A stretch of DNA of 7,122 nucleotides from Dehalococcoidia bacterium. Its GTDB lineage: Bacteria > Chloroflexota > Dehalococcoidia > Dehalococcoidales > BS750m-G39. A program made the position numbers and the translations under genes. Shown in pieces: positions 1 to 6,323 of the stretch (position 1 is its first letter; each line of letters begins with the position of its first letter). The notes beneath the pieces were generated by a model, which saw only the letters and a list, made by a program, of their open reading frames with translations, had not been told where the DNA came from and made no database searches. The DNA lies in NCBI GenBank assembly GCA_030615425.1, contig JAUWZG010000054.1, positions 1 to 7,122 on the forward strand, read 5' to 3'.

Positions 1-597
1 ACGTTTACCGTTATATCTTTCCTCAATGGTATCGGTGTGGTTTCTGCTTGCCGGATAGGTGAGCTTCACCCCCTTGATTTTCTCCCGCGGCAGGTTGGGC
101 AGATTCACACTAAGACAGGTGTTAGGCGGTATGACCCCTGATTCAAACTTTCTGACCAGTAAGGCGGCAAATTTAGCCGCGTCATCAAAGTAGAGGTTCT
201 TCCCCATAGCTACCGAGATGGCAAGGGCAGGGAGACCATGCAGGCAGCCCTGCATGGCAGCCCCCACCGTCCCCGAAATCAGCACATCATCGCCCAGGTT
301 TGCCCCCCGGTTTATGCCTGAGACTACCAGCTCTATCTCATCTCTGGCCAGTTTGCCCAAAGCCAGGATAACGCAATCAGCCGGTGTGCCTTCAACGGCA
401 TAGCTCTTTACCCCGGCTACCACTGGCGTCACCTTCCTTGCCCTCACTGGCTGGTGCAGACTAACTGAGGCGCCCATGCCGCTAAGCTCTTGATCCGGGG
501 CTACCACCACTATATCGGCGATGCTTTTTAGCTCCTTGACCAGTGCCCTTAGCCCATCGGCATATATTCCGTCATCGTTAGTTACCAGTATTTTCAT
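1..597 (-). CDS. surE: 5'/3'-nucleotidase SurE, C-terminus cut by window edge
   Basis: SurE is a metal-dependent phosphatase that removes phosphate from nucleoside 5'- and 3'-monophosphates in the cytoplasm and is linked to stress survival. I translated the minus strand from the ATG at 597-595 and it stays open to base 1, giving 199 residues. It begins MKILVTNDDG, with the family's metal-binding Asp pair at residues 8-9. Ser39 sits in SGMGAS, GTPADCV is at 70-76, SGIN with the metal-ligand Asn is at 93-96, and SGTVGAA is at 108-114. The core strand LSVNLPNL lies around 162-169. SurE proteins are usually near 250 residues, so some 50-60 C-terminal residues lie outside the window. An AAGGA ribosome-binding site at 606-610, 8 nt upstream, supports the start. 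It lies 63 bp downstream of the hydrolase gene on the same strand, so the two could be cotranscribed. I see no functional link to the Hdr genes. The family call is very secure. Confidence 0.96.
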   Translation of the reverse strand, partial: MKILVTNDDGIYADGLRALVKELKSIADIVVVAPDQELSGMGASVSLHQPVRARKVTPVVAGVKSYAVEGTPADCVILALGKLARDEIELVVSGINRGANLGDDVLISGTVGAAMQGCLHGLPALAISVAMGKNLYFDDAAKFAALLVRKFESGVIPPNTCLSVNLPNLPREKIKGVKLTYPASRNHTDTIEERYNGKR

Positions 598-605
598 GTA
601 AAGCT

Positions 606-651
606 TCCTTTCCAATCCTGAAGTTTATCATGACGGGGGTAGTGAGGACAA
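606..651 (-). promoter_or_regulatory. Possible promoter and ribosome-binding site of surE
   Basis: In the 63-bp gap before surE, the minus strand has TTGTCC (646-651) and TAAACT (622-627) separated by 18 bp. Each matches the sigma-70-type consensus at 4 of 6 positions. An AAGGA Shine-Dalgarno at 606-610 lies 8 nt before the ATG. The ribosome site is convincing. The promoter is weak and would leave a leader of only about 18 nt, so read-through from the hydrolase gene is an equally good explanation. I see no terminator hairpin in this gap. Confidence 0.3.
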
Positions 652-660
652 ATGTATTTT

Positions 661-1551
661 TCAGAGATACTTCTCAAACCAGTTGGTCGCTAAACCGGCA
701 GCCTTCGACAACCACGGCTCTCGATAAATCTCAAAGTGGCTGATTGGCAGGACGGATATGGCTTTGGGCTCCCGGGCTTTTTCGTAGGTTGCTTTTACTG
801 CATCGAGAGGAATCAAACCGTCATTTTCAGCGGGGATTAGCAGCACCGCCGTTGGTGCCATCAAGTGTATGAGAGAAATTGGATCAAACTCACGCATCTT
901 TTCCAGTGATTCCAAGGTCACTTGGTTACGCCAGTTCGGACCGATTTCTTTTAGGGCCATGAAGCCTTCATATGCCAATTTCCCGGGCAGGACACATGGC
1001 TCTCCCTCCGGAGCCACGATTTTCATATAGTTGACCACTCCGGTCTTGTAGCGCTCTATGCGGTCTCGCAACAGAAACTCACCCACACTATCCCATTTTT
1101 CCGGATCCATAGCACGGCCGGATTCAGGGTTAAGGGTAAACGGAACCTCAGCAACCACTGCCTTGACACGCCTGTCAAAGGTCCCCACGTACAGAACTAG
1201 CCCCCCGCTGAAGGATGTGCCCCAAATGCCAATCCGCCGGGGGTCCACTTCCGGTTGGTCGGAAACCCACGTAATGGCGTTACGATAGTCCTCCACCACC
1301 TCAAGTGGGAATATCTGACTCCGCGGTTTGCCTTCGCTGTCACCGAAGTAGCGGTAGTCAAATGCCAGCGTCACAAAGCCGGCGGCAACAAATCGTTCGG
1401 CGACATCTGGTAGGCCCTGTTCTTTCACGGCTGAAAGTCCGTGAGCCATCACGATAGCCGGTGCTTTCTGGCCTGCTCCCAAAGCGTCCGGCACATAGAG
1501 CCAGCCACTACAATGTAATCCCTTGCTGGTAAAGATTATGTCCCTACGCAT
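661..1551 (-). CDS. Alpha/beta-hydrolase (esterase/dienelactone-hydrolase-like)
   Basis: A complete 296-residue protein with the alpha/beta-hydrolase fold; the substrate cannot be predicted. In order: an N-terminal beta region, the oxyanion-hole strand AIVMAHG (32-38), and the FDYRYFGDSEG motif (64-74) typical of acyl-peptidase/X-Pro-peptidase-related esterases. The nucleophile elbow is WGTSFSGG (110-117) with Ser113. An inserted lid-like segment spans about 140-230. The acid loop PAENDGLIP (240-248) offers Asp244, and SHFEIY (271-276) offers His272, so the Ser-Asp-His triad looks intact. The elbow reads G-T-S-F-S-G rather than strict G-x-S-x-G, a common variant in this group. No signal peptide or membrane segment is evident, so it is probably cytoplasmic. 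The ATG is preceded by AGAGG at 1558-1562 with 6-nt spacing. The gene diverges from hdrA and precedes surE, and neither neighbour suggests its role. Fold and catalysis are secure; specificity is unknown. Confidence 0.88.
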   Translation of the reverse strand: MRRDIIFTSKGLHCSGWLYVPDALGAGQKAPAIVMAHGLSAVKEQGLPDVAERFVAAGFVTLAFDYRYFGDSEGKPRSQIFPLEVVEDYRNAITWVSDQPEVDPRRIGIWGTSFSGGLVLYVGTFDRRVKAVVAEVPFTLNPESGRAMDPEKWDSVGEFLLRDRIERYKTGVVNYMKIVAPEGEPCVLPGKLAYEGFMALKEIGPNWRNQVTLESLEKMREFDPISLIHLMAPTAVLLIPAENDGLIPLDAVKATYEKAREPKAISVLPISHFEIYREPWLSKAAGLATNWFEKYL

Positions 1552-1575
1552 CTGTAACCTCTTTATCCTGTAACC
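1552..1575 (-). repeat. 8-bp direct repeat at the hydrolase translation start
   Basis: On the minus strand GGTTACAG occurs twice (1568-1575 and 1552-1559) with a 16-bp period. The second copy abuts the ATG, and its first bases form part of the AGAGG Shine-Dalgarno. It may be a small duplication around the ribosome-binding site or chance. No function is claimed. Confidence 0.5.
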
Positions 1576-1586
1576 ACAATGGATAT

Positions 1587-1615
1587 ATCATACCACTATC
1601 TTAGCTGACCAACAA
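1587..1615 (-). promoter_or_regulatory. Putative sigma-70-type promoter of the hydrolase gene
   Basis: On the minus strand, TATGAT (1587-1592, 5 of 6 to the -10 consensus) is preceded by TTGTTG (1610-1615, 3 of 6 to the -35) with an optimal 17-bp spacer. Transcription would begin near 1580, leaving about 29 nt before the ATG with the AGAGG ribosome site correctly placed. This is the best-spaced promoter in the intergenic region, although the -35 is weak and the organism's sigma factor preference is unknown. Confidence 0.42.
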
Positions 1616-1685
1616 TCGCTCACCTTGACATATAGAATGTCTGAAATTACGCTAACTTAGAGCATATTCTAGGAACGAAAAATCA

Positions 1686-1736
1686 CCCCCACCCCCTGTT
1701 TTTAGTTGTCTTTCTTCCCAACCCATCCACCCACCC
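1686..1736 (-). other. G-tract cluster with G-quadruplex motif
   Basis: The minus strand carries six G-runs in 51 bp. Four G3 tracts at 1734-1736, 1730-1732, 1722-1724 and 1717-1719 have loops of 1, 5 and 2 nt, which satisfies the canonical G3+N1-7 quadruplex rule. Two G5 runs follow at 1692-1696 and 1686-1690. The cluster ends immediately before the palindrome upstream of hdrA. The G-rich strand is the template strand for hdrA. The pattern is plain in the sequence; folding and a regulatory role are inference. Confidence 0.55.
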
Positions 1737-1742
1737 TATAAA
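1715..1742 (+). promoter_or_regulatory. Candidate hdrA promoter (weak)
   Basis: TATAAA (1737-1742, 5 of 6 to the -10) is preceded by TTCCCA (1715-1720, 4 of 6 to the -35) with a 16-bp spacer. The start would lie near 1749, about 50 nt before the hdrA GTG. Two rivals exist. A perfect TTGACA at 1625-1630 has only TACGCT (3 of 6) 17 bp downstream. TTGTTG at 1745-1750 has TAGTAT 18 bp downstream. None is decisive. If TATAAA is used, the palindrome at 1737-1767 would overlap the core promoter and could act as an operator. Confidence 0.25.
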
Positions 1743-1767
1743 CCTTGTTGGGGCAATAGGGTTTATG
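1737..1767 (+). promoter_or_regulatory. 31-bp imperfect palindrome/hairpin upstream of hdrA
   Basis: The outer arms ATAAACC (1738-1744) and GGTTTAT (1760-1766) are perfect inverted repeats, and the symmetry continues inwards. Read as RNA, 1737-1750 can pair with 1754-1767 in 14 pairs (11 Watson-Crick, 3 G-U) around a GGG loop at 1751-1753. Twenty-one bases separate it from the GGAGG ribosome site. No U-run follows, so it is not a standard terminator. It could be a dimeric repressor's operator or a leader stem-loop. I do not recognise it as the site of a known regulator. Confidence 0.55.
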
Positions 1768-1788
1768 GTAGTATTTGGTCGGTAAAAC

Positions 1789-1793
1789 GGAGG
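1789..1793 (+). promoter_or_regulatory. Strong ribosome-binding site that fixes the hdrA GTG start
   Basis: A perfect GGAGG lies 6 nt before the GTG at 1800-1802. It supports this non-ATG start, after which the conserved N-terminal HdrA sequence (RIGVYICHCG) begins within four residues. Confidence 0.85.
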
Positions 1794-1799
1794 TTAACA

Positions 1800-3758
1800 G
1801 TGGAGCCTAGAATCGGTGTCTATATTTGCCATTGCGGGAGCAATATCGCCGGCACGGTTGACACTACGGAGGTTACCCGCTTTGCCCAGGACTTGGAAGG
1901 GGTGGTAGTTGCCCGTGACTACAAGTTCATGTGCTCTGACCCGGGTCAGGAGCTTATTAAGAAGGATATCAAGGAATTAGGGCTTAATCGGGTAGTAGTT
2001 GCCTCTTGCTCACCGACCATGCACGAGCCAACCTTCCGCCGAGCCTGTCAGGAAGCGGGGATAAACCCCTATCTCTTTGAGATGGCCAATATCCGCGAGC
2101 AGTGCTCTTGGGTGACTGAGGATAAAGAAGAGGCTACCGAGAAAGCCAAGGCGCTGGTCAGTGCTGCGGTGAGACGGGTTTATTATCATCAGCCATTGGA
2201 GTCCAGGGAAGTCCCAGTCAATCCCAACACTCTGGTGGTGGGCGGGGGTATTGCTGGCATCCAGGCGGCGCTGAAGATTGCCGATTCTGAGCACAAGGTC
2301 TATCTGGTGGAAAAAGAGCCCAGTATTGGGGGACATATGGCGCAACTGGATAAGACCTTCCCCACCCTGGACTGCTCGGCGTGCATTCTTACCCCCAAGA
2401 TGACGCAGGTAGGCTCCCATTCCTATATTGAGTTGCTGACCTATAGCCAGGTGGAGGAGGTCTCCGGCTATATCGGCAATTTCAAGGTTAGAATCAGGAA
2501 GAAGGCGCGTTACGTAGACGAGGCTCTGTGCACCGGCTGTGGCTTGTGCCAGGAGAAGTGCCCCTGGAAGGCGGATAGCGAGTTTGAAGCCGGCCTGGGC
2601 AAGAGAAAGGCTATCTATACCCCCTTCCCCCAGGCAGTGCCCAATATACCGGTCATTGACCGGGAGCACTGCGCCTATTTCTTAAATGGTAAGTGCCGTG
2701 CCTGTGAGAAGTTCTGCGAGGCGAAGGCTATAGATTTTGAGCAAAAGGATGAGGTAATTGAGGTGGAGGTTGGCTCCATAATTCTGGCTACTGGTTTTAA
2801 TGTGTTTGACCCCACCCCCATCTATTCCTATGGCTACAAGCGGCTGGACAATGTTATCACCAGCCTTGAATTTGAGCGGATGGTCAATTCCGCCGGTCCC
2901 ACCGAGGGCAGTATTGTGCTTAAAAGTGGCTCGGAGCCGCAGAGCATTGCCATTATCCACTGCGTGGGCAGCCGGGATGAGAAATACCACGAGTATTGCT
3001 CGCGGGTCTGCTGCATGCATTCCATGAAGTTTGCCCACCTGATAAAGGAGCATACCAGCGCCGATGTCTACGAGTTTTATATTGACATACGGAGCTTTGG
3101 CAAGGGCTATGAGGAATTCTACAACCGTATTCTCAATGAAGGCACTGTTTTTATCCGGGGTCGTCCCGCTGAGATAACCAACGTCGCCGAGATGCCTGAG
3201 GAAGAAGGCAAACTCATCGTCCAGTTTGAGGATACCCTGGTGGGACGGCAGAGTCGGTTGCCGGTGGATATGGTTATTCTCAGTTGTGCCCTGGAGCCAC
3301 AGCTGGACGCTGATGCTGTCGCTCGTTTATTCAACATCAGCCGCAGTGCCGACGGCTTTTTACTGGAGAAGCACCCTAAATTAGAGCCGGTGGCGACCAT
3401 GACCGATGGCATCTTTCTTGCTGGCTGCTGTCAGGGTCCCAAGGACATACCTGATACTGTAGCTCAGGCGTCAGCGGCGGCAGCTGAGGCTCTGGCGATG
3501 ATTAGTAAGGGTAGGGTGGAGGTTGAAGCCGCCACGGCGGTGATTGATGAGGGAATCTGTAGTGGCTGCCAGGCTTGTTTAATAGTTTGCCCCTATAGCG
3601 CTATTGACTTTGATGAGGAGAAGGGGGTATGTCGGGTCAATGAAGCCCTGTGTAAGGGTTGTGGCGCCTGTATAGCTGCCTGCTTCAGTGATGCCGTAAG
3701 CCTTAATCACTTCACCAATGAGCAAATCGTGGCTGAGATGGAGGGGGCACTGATATAG
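1800..3758 (+). CDS. hdrA: Heterodisulfide reductase-type subunit A (HdrA), Fe-S flavoprotein
   Basis: HdrA is the cytoplasmic FAD subunit that splits electron pairs (flavin-based bifurcation) between ferredoxin and a disulfide-reducing HdrBC arm in methanogens. In bacteria the equivalent acceptor is usually unknown. This 652-residue protein has normal length for a one-gene HdrA. The N-terminal domain carries the CHCG signature (Cys10, Cys12) plus Cys45 and Cys70, matching the family's N-terminal cluster region. The FAD-binding GxGxxG is at 148-153, closing with EKEPSIGGHMAQLDKTFPTLDCSAC (171-195, key residues Gly177, Gly178, Cys192, Cys195). The inserted ferredoxin domain has Cys244, 247, 250, 254 and Cys291, 299, 302, 306. 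The conserved Cys388/400/404/405 segment follows. The C-terminal ferredoxin domain has Cys587, 590, 593, 597 and Cys618, 621, 624, 628; the last Cys is followed by Phe instead of the usual Pro. No selenocysteine codon is present. GTG start with GGAGG. An Fe-S protein gene follows after 20 bp. HdrB and HdrC are not in the window, so the reaction partner is open. Confidence 0.95.
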   Translation: MEPRIGVYICHCGSNIAGTVDTTEVTRFAQDLEGVVVARDYKFMCSDPGQELIKKDIKELGLNRVVVASCSPTMHEPTFRRACQEAGINPYLFEMANIREQCSWVTEDKEEATEKAKALVSAAVRRVYYHQPLESREVPVNPNTLVVGGGIAGIQAALKIADSEHKVYLVEKEPSIGGHMAQLDKTFPTLDCSACILTPKMTQVGSHSYIELLTYSQVEEVSGYIGNFKVRIRKKARYVDEALCTGCGLCQEKCPWKADSEFEAGLGKRKAIYTPFPQAVPNIPVIDREHCAYFLNGKCRACEKFCEAKAIDFEQKDEVIEVEVGSIILATGFNVFDPTPIYSYGYKRLDNVITSLEFERMVNSAGPTEGSIVLKSGSEPQSIAIIHCVGSRDEKYHEYCSRVCCMHSMKFAHLIKEHTSADVYEFYIDIRSFGKGYEEFYNRILNEGTVFIRGRPAEITNVAEMPEEEGKLIVQFEDTLVGRQSRLPVDMVILSCALEPQLDADAVARLFNISRSADGFLLEKHPKLEPVATMTDGIFLAGCCQGPKDIPDTVAQASAAAAEALAMISKGRVEVEAATAVIDEGICSGCQACLIVCPYSAIDFDEEKGVCRVNEALCKGCGACIAACFSDAVSLNHFTNEQIVAEMEGALI

Positions 3759-3778
3759 AGAACCACGGGGTATCCGAT

Positions 3779-4390
3779 TTGACAATTAAAGAAGCAATAA
3801 TAGAGAAAGCACAGAACCTTTTCGATGTCGTCGGAGTGGCTCCCCATGGTGAAGGGAGCCTTCTTATCCTGGGGCTGGTAACCACCCCCCAGCGAGACCT
3901 GGATGATTTCTTCAGGGAGGAGTTGGGGAGCTTCAGGATGCGCGGCTTTGAGCGCCACGCCCAGCCGAGGCTGGATGGGTTAATTCATTTTATCCAGGAA
4001 CAGGGCTTGACTGCTGAGCTCTGGGGGCGGTGTGGCTATCCCCGTGAAAATGAGGAATTGAACCTGAAGCATCAGGCGGTGGTCACCGGCTTGGGAAGGT
4101 GGGGTAAGAATTCTCTGGTGCTCCATCCCACGTTTGGGCCTTGGCTGCGTTTCATGGTAATGAAAGTCCAGCCTCTCCTTACTCCTACAGGTTCTGTTAA
4201 TGATAACCATGAGGAAAACCCACTGTGTGAAGGCTGCACTGCCTGCATTGACGCCTGTCCGGTAGGAATTCTTGAACCCTATTACCTGAGGGAGCGGGAT
4301 AAATGTCAGGCGTCTATCTCGTTGTTCCCCCAACTGGGCAAGCTGGTAGCCTGTGACTGCTGCCTGGTGGCCTGTCCCGTTGGTCGATAG
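3779..4390 (+). CDS. Short QueG/reductive-dehalogenase-like two-cluster Fe-S protein
   Basis: This 203-residue protein resembles the C-terminal, ferredoxin-bearing half of epoxyqueuosine reductase (QueG) and reductive dehalogenases. The stretch GLGRWGKNSLVLHPTFGPWL (104-123) matches the G-x-x-G-K-N-x-L-x-x-P-x-x-G-P pattern that precedes the clusters in those families. Cluster one is Cys150, 153, 156, 160 (CEGCTACIDACP). Cluster two is Cys176 (DKCQAS) with Cys192, 195 and 199 (CDCCLVACP), plus an extra Cys194. It is about half the size of QueG (commonly over 300 residues) and ends right after the second cluster, so the corrinoid-binding half and any C-terminal extension appear missing. It may therefore be an electron carrier rather than an epoxyqueuosine reductase. 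The start is a TTG at 3779 with a weak GGGG at 3767-3770; the next Met (residue 54) would remove much of the N-terminal region. Lying 20 bp after hdrA, it is probably cotranscribed. Family resemblance is good; function is unknown. Confidence 0.78.
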   Translation: MTIKEAIIEKAQNLFDVVGVAPHGEGSLLILGLVTTPQRDLDDFFREELGSFRMRGFERHAQPRLDGLIHFIQEQGLTAELWGRCGYPRENEELNLKHQAVVTGLGRWGKNSLVLHPTFGPWLRFMVMKVQPLLTPTGSVNDNHEENPLCEGCTACIDACPVGILEPYYLRERDKCQASISLFPQLGKLVACDCCLVACPVGR

Positions 4391-4414
4391 GCTGATGGTA
4401 GCCCAGCGTTTCCT

Positions 4415-5287
4415 CTAGTATTCGCTGGAGACGAAGCTCTTGATCTGGGCGTAGCTGAAAACCGGCCCATCGCGGCAGACATAGATATTGCCGATATTGC
4501 ACCGACCGCACTTGCCGATTCCGCACTTCATCCTCTTCTCCAAGGTGGTGAGCATTTGCTCCGGGGTGAAGCCCAGTTTTTCCAGCACGGGGAAGGTAAA
4601 CCGTATCATAATTGGTGGCCCGCAGACGATAGCCACTGCATTACTGGCTGAGGGAGTTACTTCCTCCAGTATCTTGGGAACTACGCCCACTTTCCCTTTC
4701 CAGGCGTCATCGCCTTTGTCCACGGTGGTTACCATATTTACTGTTTTGTCTTTGCCTAGGGCCTCCAGGTCATACTTGAAGCACAGGTCAGCGGGACTGC
4801 GGGCGCCATAGATAATGTCTATCTTTTTATACTTATTGCGATTGTCAATCATGTTCCAGATGAGAGACCTTAGCGGGGCTAAGCCGATGCCCCCGCCGAC
4901 GAAGACCAGGTTTTTGCCCTTCAGGAAATCAAGGGGAAAGCTATTGCCGTAGGGTCCCCTGAAGCCTATCTCGGCGCCGACACCGAGCCGGTGCAAGGCG
5001 TTGGTTACCCTTCCTACTCTTTGGGCGGCAAACTCCAGGTGGTCGCGGCGGGTGGGGCTGGAGGAAATGCAGAAGGGGGCTTCGCCGACACCAAAGACCG
5101 AGTACTGGGCAAACTGCCCCGACTCAAAGCTGAACTCCTTCTGCAATTTCTTGTCCTTGAAGTTAAAATGAAATGTCCTGACGCCAGGCGTCTCTTCGAT
5201 TATCTTCTCTATTACTACAATGTGTGGCAGGTAGACATTACCCTGGGCAAAGAATTTTTGACTGCGGCTGGTATCGGTAACTGTCAT
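4415..5287 (-). CDS. FAD/NAD(P)-binding [2Fe-2S] oxidoreductase, AsrB/HydG/FlxA type
   Basis: A 290-residue ferredoxin-NADP reductase-fold protein of the kind that links NAD(P)H to Fe-S partners in sulfhydrogenase (HydG), anaerobic sulfite reductase (AsrB) and Flx-Hdr complexes (FlxA). The FAD domain shows PFCISSSP (71-78), GRVTNAL (92-98) and GPYGNSFP (111-118). The nucleotide domain has GGGIGLAPLR (131-140) and CGPPIM (222-227). A C-terminal [2Fe-2S] site is formed by Cys255, 260, 263 and 271 (C-x4-C-x2-C-x7-C). I place the start at the ATG at 5287, not the in-frame ATG at 5365. The inner start gives the family's usual length, has AGGGG 7 nt upstream, and overlaps the preceding gene's stop in an ATGA. 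The extra 26 upstream residues look like read-through of the previous gene. It is the last gene of the minus-strand operon and ends 24 bp from the convergent Fe-S gene. No siroheme sulfite reductase or hydrogenase subunit follows it. Whether it prefers NADH or NADPH cannot be read here. Confidence 0.9.
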   Translation of the reverse strand: MTVTDTSRSQKFFAQGNVYLPHIVVIEKIIEETPGVRTFHFNFKDKKLQKEFSFESGQFAQYSVFGVGEAPFCISSSPTRRDHLEFAAQRVGRVTNALHRLGVGAEIGFRGPYGNSFPLDFLKGKNLVFVGGGIGLAPLRSLIWNMIDNRNKYKKIDIIYGARSPADLCFKYDLEALGKDKTVNMVTTVDKGDDAWKGKVGVVPKILEEVTPSASNAVAIVCGPPIMIRFTFPVLEKLGFTPEQMLTTLEKRMKCGIGKCGRCNIGNIYVCRDGPVFSYAQIKSFVSSEY

Positions 5288-5299
5288 TTTCTTGCCCCT
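5284..5299 (-). promoter_or_regulatory. Coupled start: ATGA overlap with AGGGG ribosome site
   Basis: The TGA stop of the AsrA-like gene (5286-5284) overlaps the ATG of the AsrB-like gene (5287-5285) in the four bases ATGA. AGGGG at 5295-5299 lies 7 nt upstream. This arrangement suggests translational coupling and near-equal amounts of the two proteins. It also decides the start of the downstream gene. Confidence 0.8.
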
Positions 5300-6321
5300 G
5301 TCTTGGCTGGTACACTCTCCAGCACATGGGTAATATCCCAGTTCACCGGGCAGAGGCGGATGCACCGCCCGCAGCCGGTGCAGGCGATGACATCAAAGGT
5401 CATGGGATAGAACTCATATTTATGGCATACCTTTTGCCTTACCCGCCGCCACTTCTCCAGCCTCGGGTTCTCCATGGGCATCTTGGTGTAGAGGGCGAAG
5501 CCGCAGCTATCCCAACTCCGGAATCTCGTTCCCTCCTGTTTAATCAGCTCATCGTTGATATCAAAGCAATAACAGGTGGGACAGAGCAGAGTGCAGATGC
5601 CGCAGCTTATGCACTTGGCGGCTACCTTTTCCCAGTAGTCTTCATCATCAAAGGTGGCTAACAGCTTGTCCTTAATGCCCTCGGTATCTAATTTTCGGGT
5701 AACCCTGTTATAGGATGTCTCTTTGGCGTGCTTGGCTTTAGCCTCATCATCCTTGGTGGCCTCTTTTAAACCGCTGCTCTTGGCGGTTAGCTCTTTGCCC
5801 TTGTCGGTAACTGCTTCAATCAGGAACTGGTCGCCGATATCAGTGAGCATGAGGTCGACATCGGCTGACTCGGCGGGGCTTATACCTAGAGAAGTGCAGA
5901 AGCAGCTTTCGCAGGGATTAGTGCACCCAAGCCCGACCAATACTGCGTTCCTCCTCTTTTCTAGGTAATAGGGGTCTTGGTAAGCCTCCTCGAAGGTCAT
6001 ATCCAGTATTGCCATGGCTCTGGCATCGCAGGGGCGAATGCCGAAAATGAGCTGCTTATGTTCATTCTTGGGCGGCAGTTCTATACGGTAGCCCTCCTTA
6101 TCTTTTTGGAAGTGGAACATCTCCTCCATCGGGGGGAAGAAACTGGCCTTGGGGGGAATAATCGTATTTCGGTACCAGTCCAGAAAGCTGGTATCTTTGC
6201 CGTCCCACTCCGCCATCTGAGCCACGCCGCTTTCCCTTGACGGAGCCAATACAGTAAACTGCCGACTCCACTGACCGAGCAGCTTAGCGATATCCTTTTT
6301 GCTTGCTTTCTTATTGGCCAT
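5284..6321 (-). CDS. AsrA/HydB/FlxB-like two-[4Fe-4S] electron-transfer protein
   Basis: A complete 345-residue iron-sulfur subunit resembling anaerobic sulfite reductase A, sulfhydrogenase beta (HydB) and FlxB. Those pass electrons between an AsrB/HydG-type flavoprotein and a catalytic partner. The N-terminal part has GIRPCDARA (94-102) and a Cys-rich loop with Cys133, 137, 140 and 142, both characteristic of the family. A Lys/Glu-rich, probably exposed linker spans about 173-220. The ferredoxin-like region holds Cys237, 240, 243, 247, followed by the extra Cys250 and Cys252 of CPTCYC, then Cys273 and Cys299. The second motif is Cys314, 317, 320, 324. Together this predicts at least two [4Fe-4S] clusters. 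No membrane segment is seen, so it should be cytosolic. Only 2 bp separate it from the upstream gene's stop, and it overlaps the next gene by 4 bp. The consecutive AsrA-AsrB pair is typical, but AsrC and hydrogenase subunits are absent, which favours an Flx-Hdr-like role. That role is inferred. Confidence 0.9.
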   Translation of the reverse strand: MANKKASKKDIAKLLGQWSRQFTVLAPSRESGVAQMAEWDGKDTSFLDWYRNTIIPPKASFFPPMEEMFHFQKDKEGYRIELPPKNEHKQLIFGIRPCDARAMAILDMTFEEAYQDPYYLEKRRNAVLVGLGCTNPCESCFCTSLGISPAESADVDLMLTDIGDQFLIEAVTDKGKELTAKSSGLKEATKDDEAKAKHAKETSYNRVTRKLDTEGIKDKLLATFDDEDYWEKVAAKCISCGICTLLCPTCYCFDINDELIKQEGTRFRSWDSCGFALYTKMPMENPRLEKWRRVRQKVCHKYEFYPMTFDVIACTGCGRCIRLCPVNWDITHVLESVPAKTGARK

Positions 6322-6323
6322 TT

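Noticed and set aside
1633..1671. TAGAAT/ATTCTA 6-bp inverted repeat in the divergent intergenic region.
   Set aside because: The arms are short and 27 bp apart, easily expected by chance in AT-rich sequence.
2010..2669. A 219-codon open frame on the minus strand inside hdrA.
   Set aside because: It is wholly antisense to a full-length, motif-complete HdrA and its translation shows no recognisable domain. It is a shadow of the coding bias.
4391..4414. A possible bidirectional terminator in the 24-bp convergent gap.
   Set aside because: No convincing inverted repeat or T-run is present. Any terminator must lie within the 3' ends of the flanking genes or be factor-dependent.
4415..5365. The longer version of the AsrB-like gene starting at 5365.
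   Set aside because: It would overlap the upstream gene by about 80 bp. The ATG at 5287 has a good ribosome site, an ATGA overlap and the family's usual length.
4991..5410. A 139-codon plus-strand open frame spanning the AsrB-like/AsrA-like junction.
   Set aside because: It is antisense to two well-supported genes and has no recognisable domain.
4415..6321. Assignment of this pair as a dissimilatory anaerobic sulfite reductase AsrAB.
   Set aside because: The families match, but no AsrC siroheme subunit follows the last gene. The presence of hdrA and a third Fe-S subunit favours an Flx/Hdr-type role, so I kept only the family-level call.
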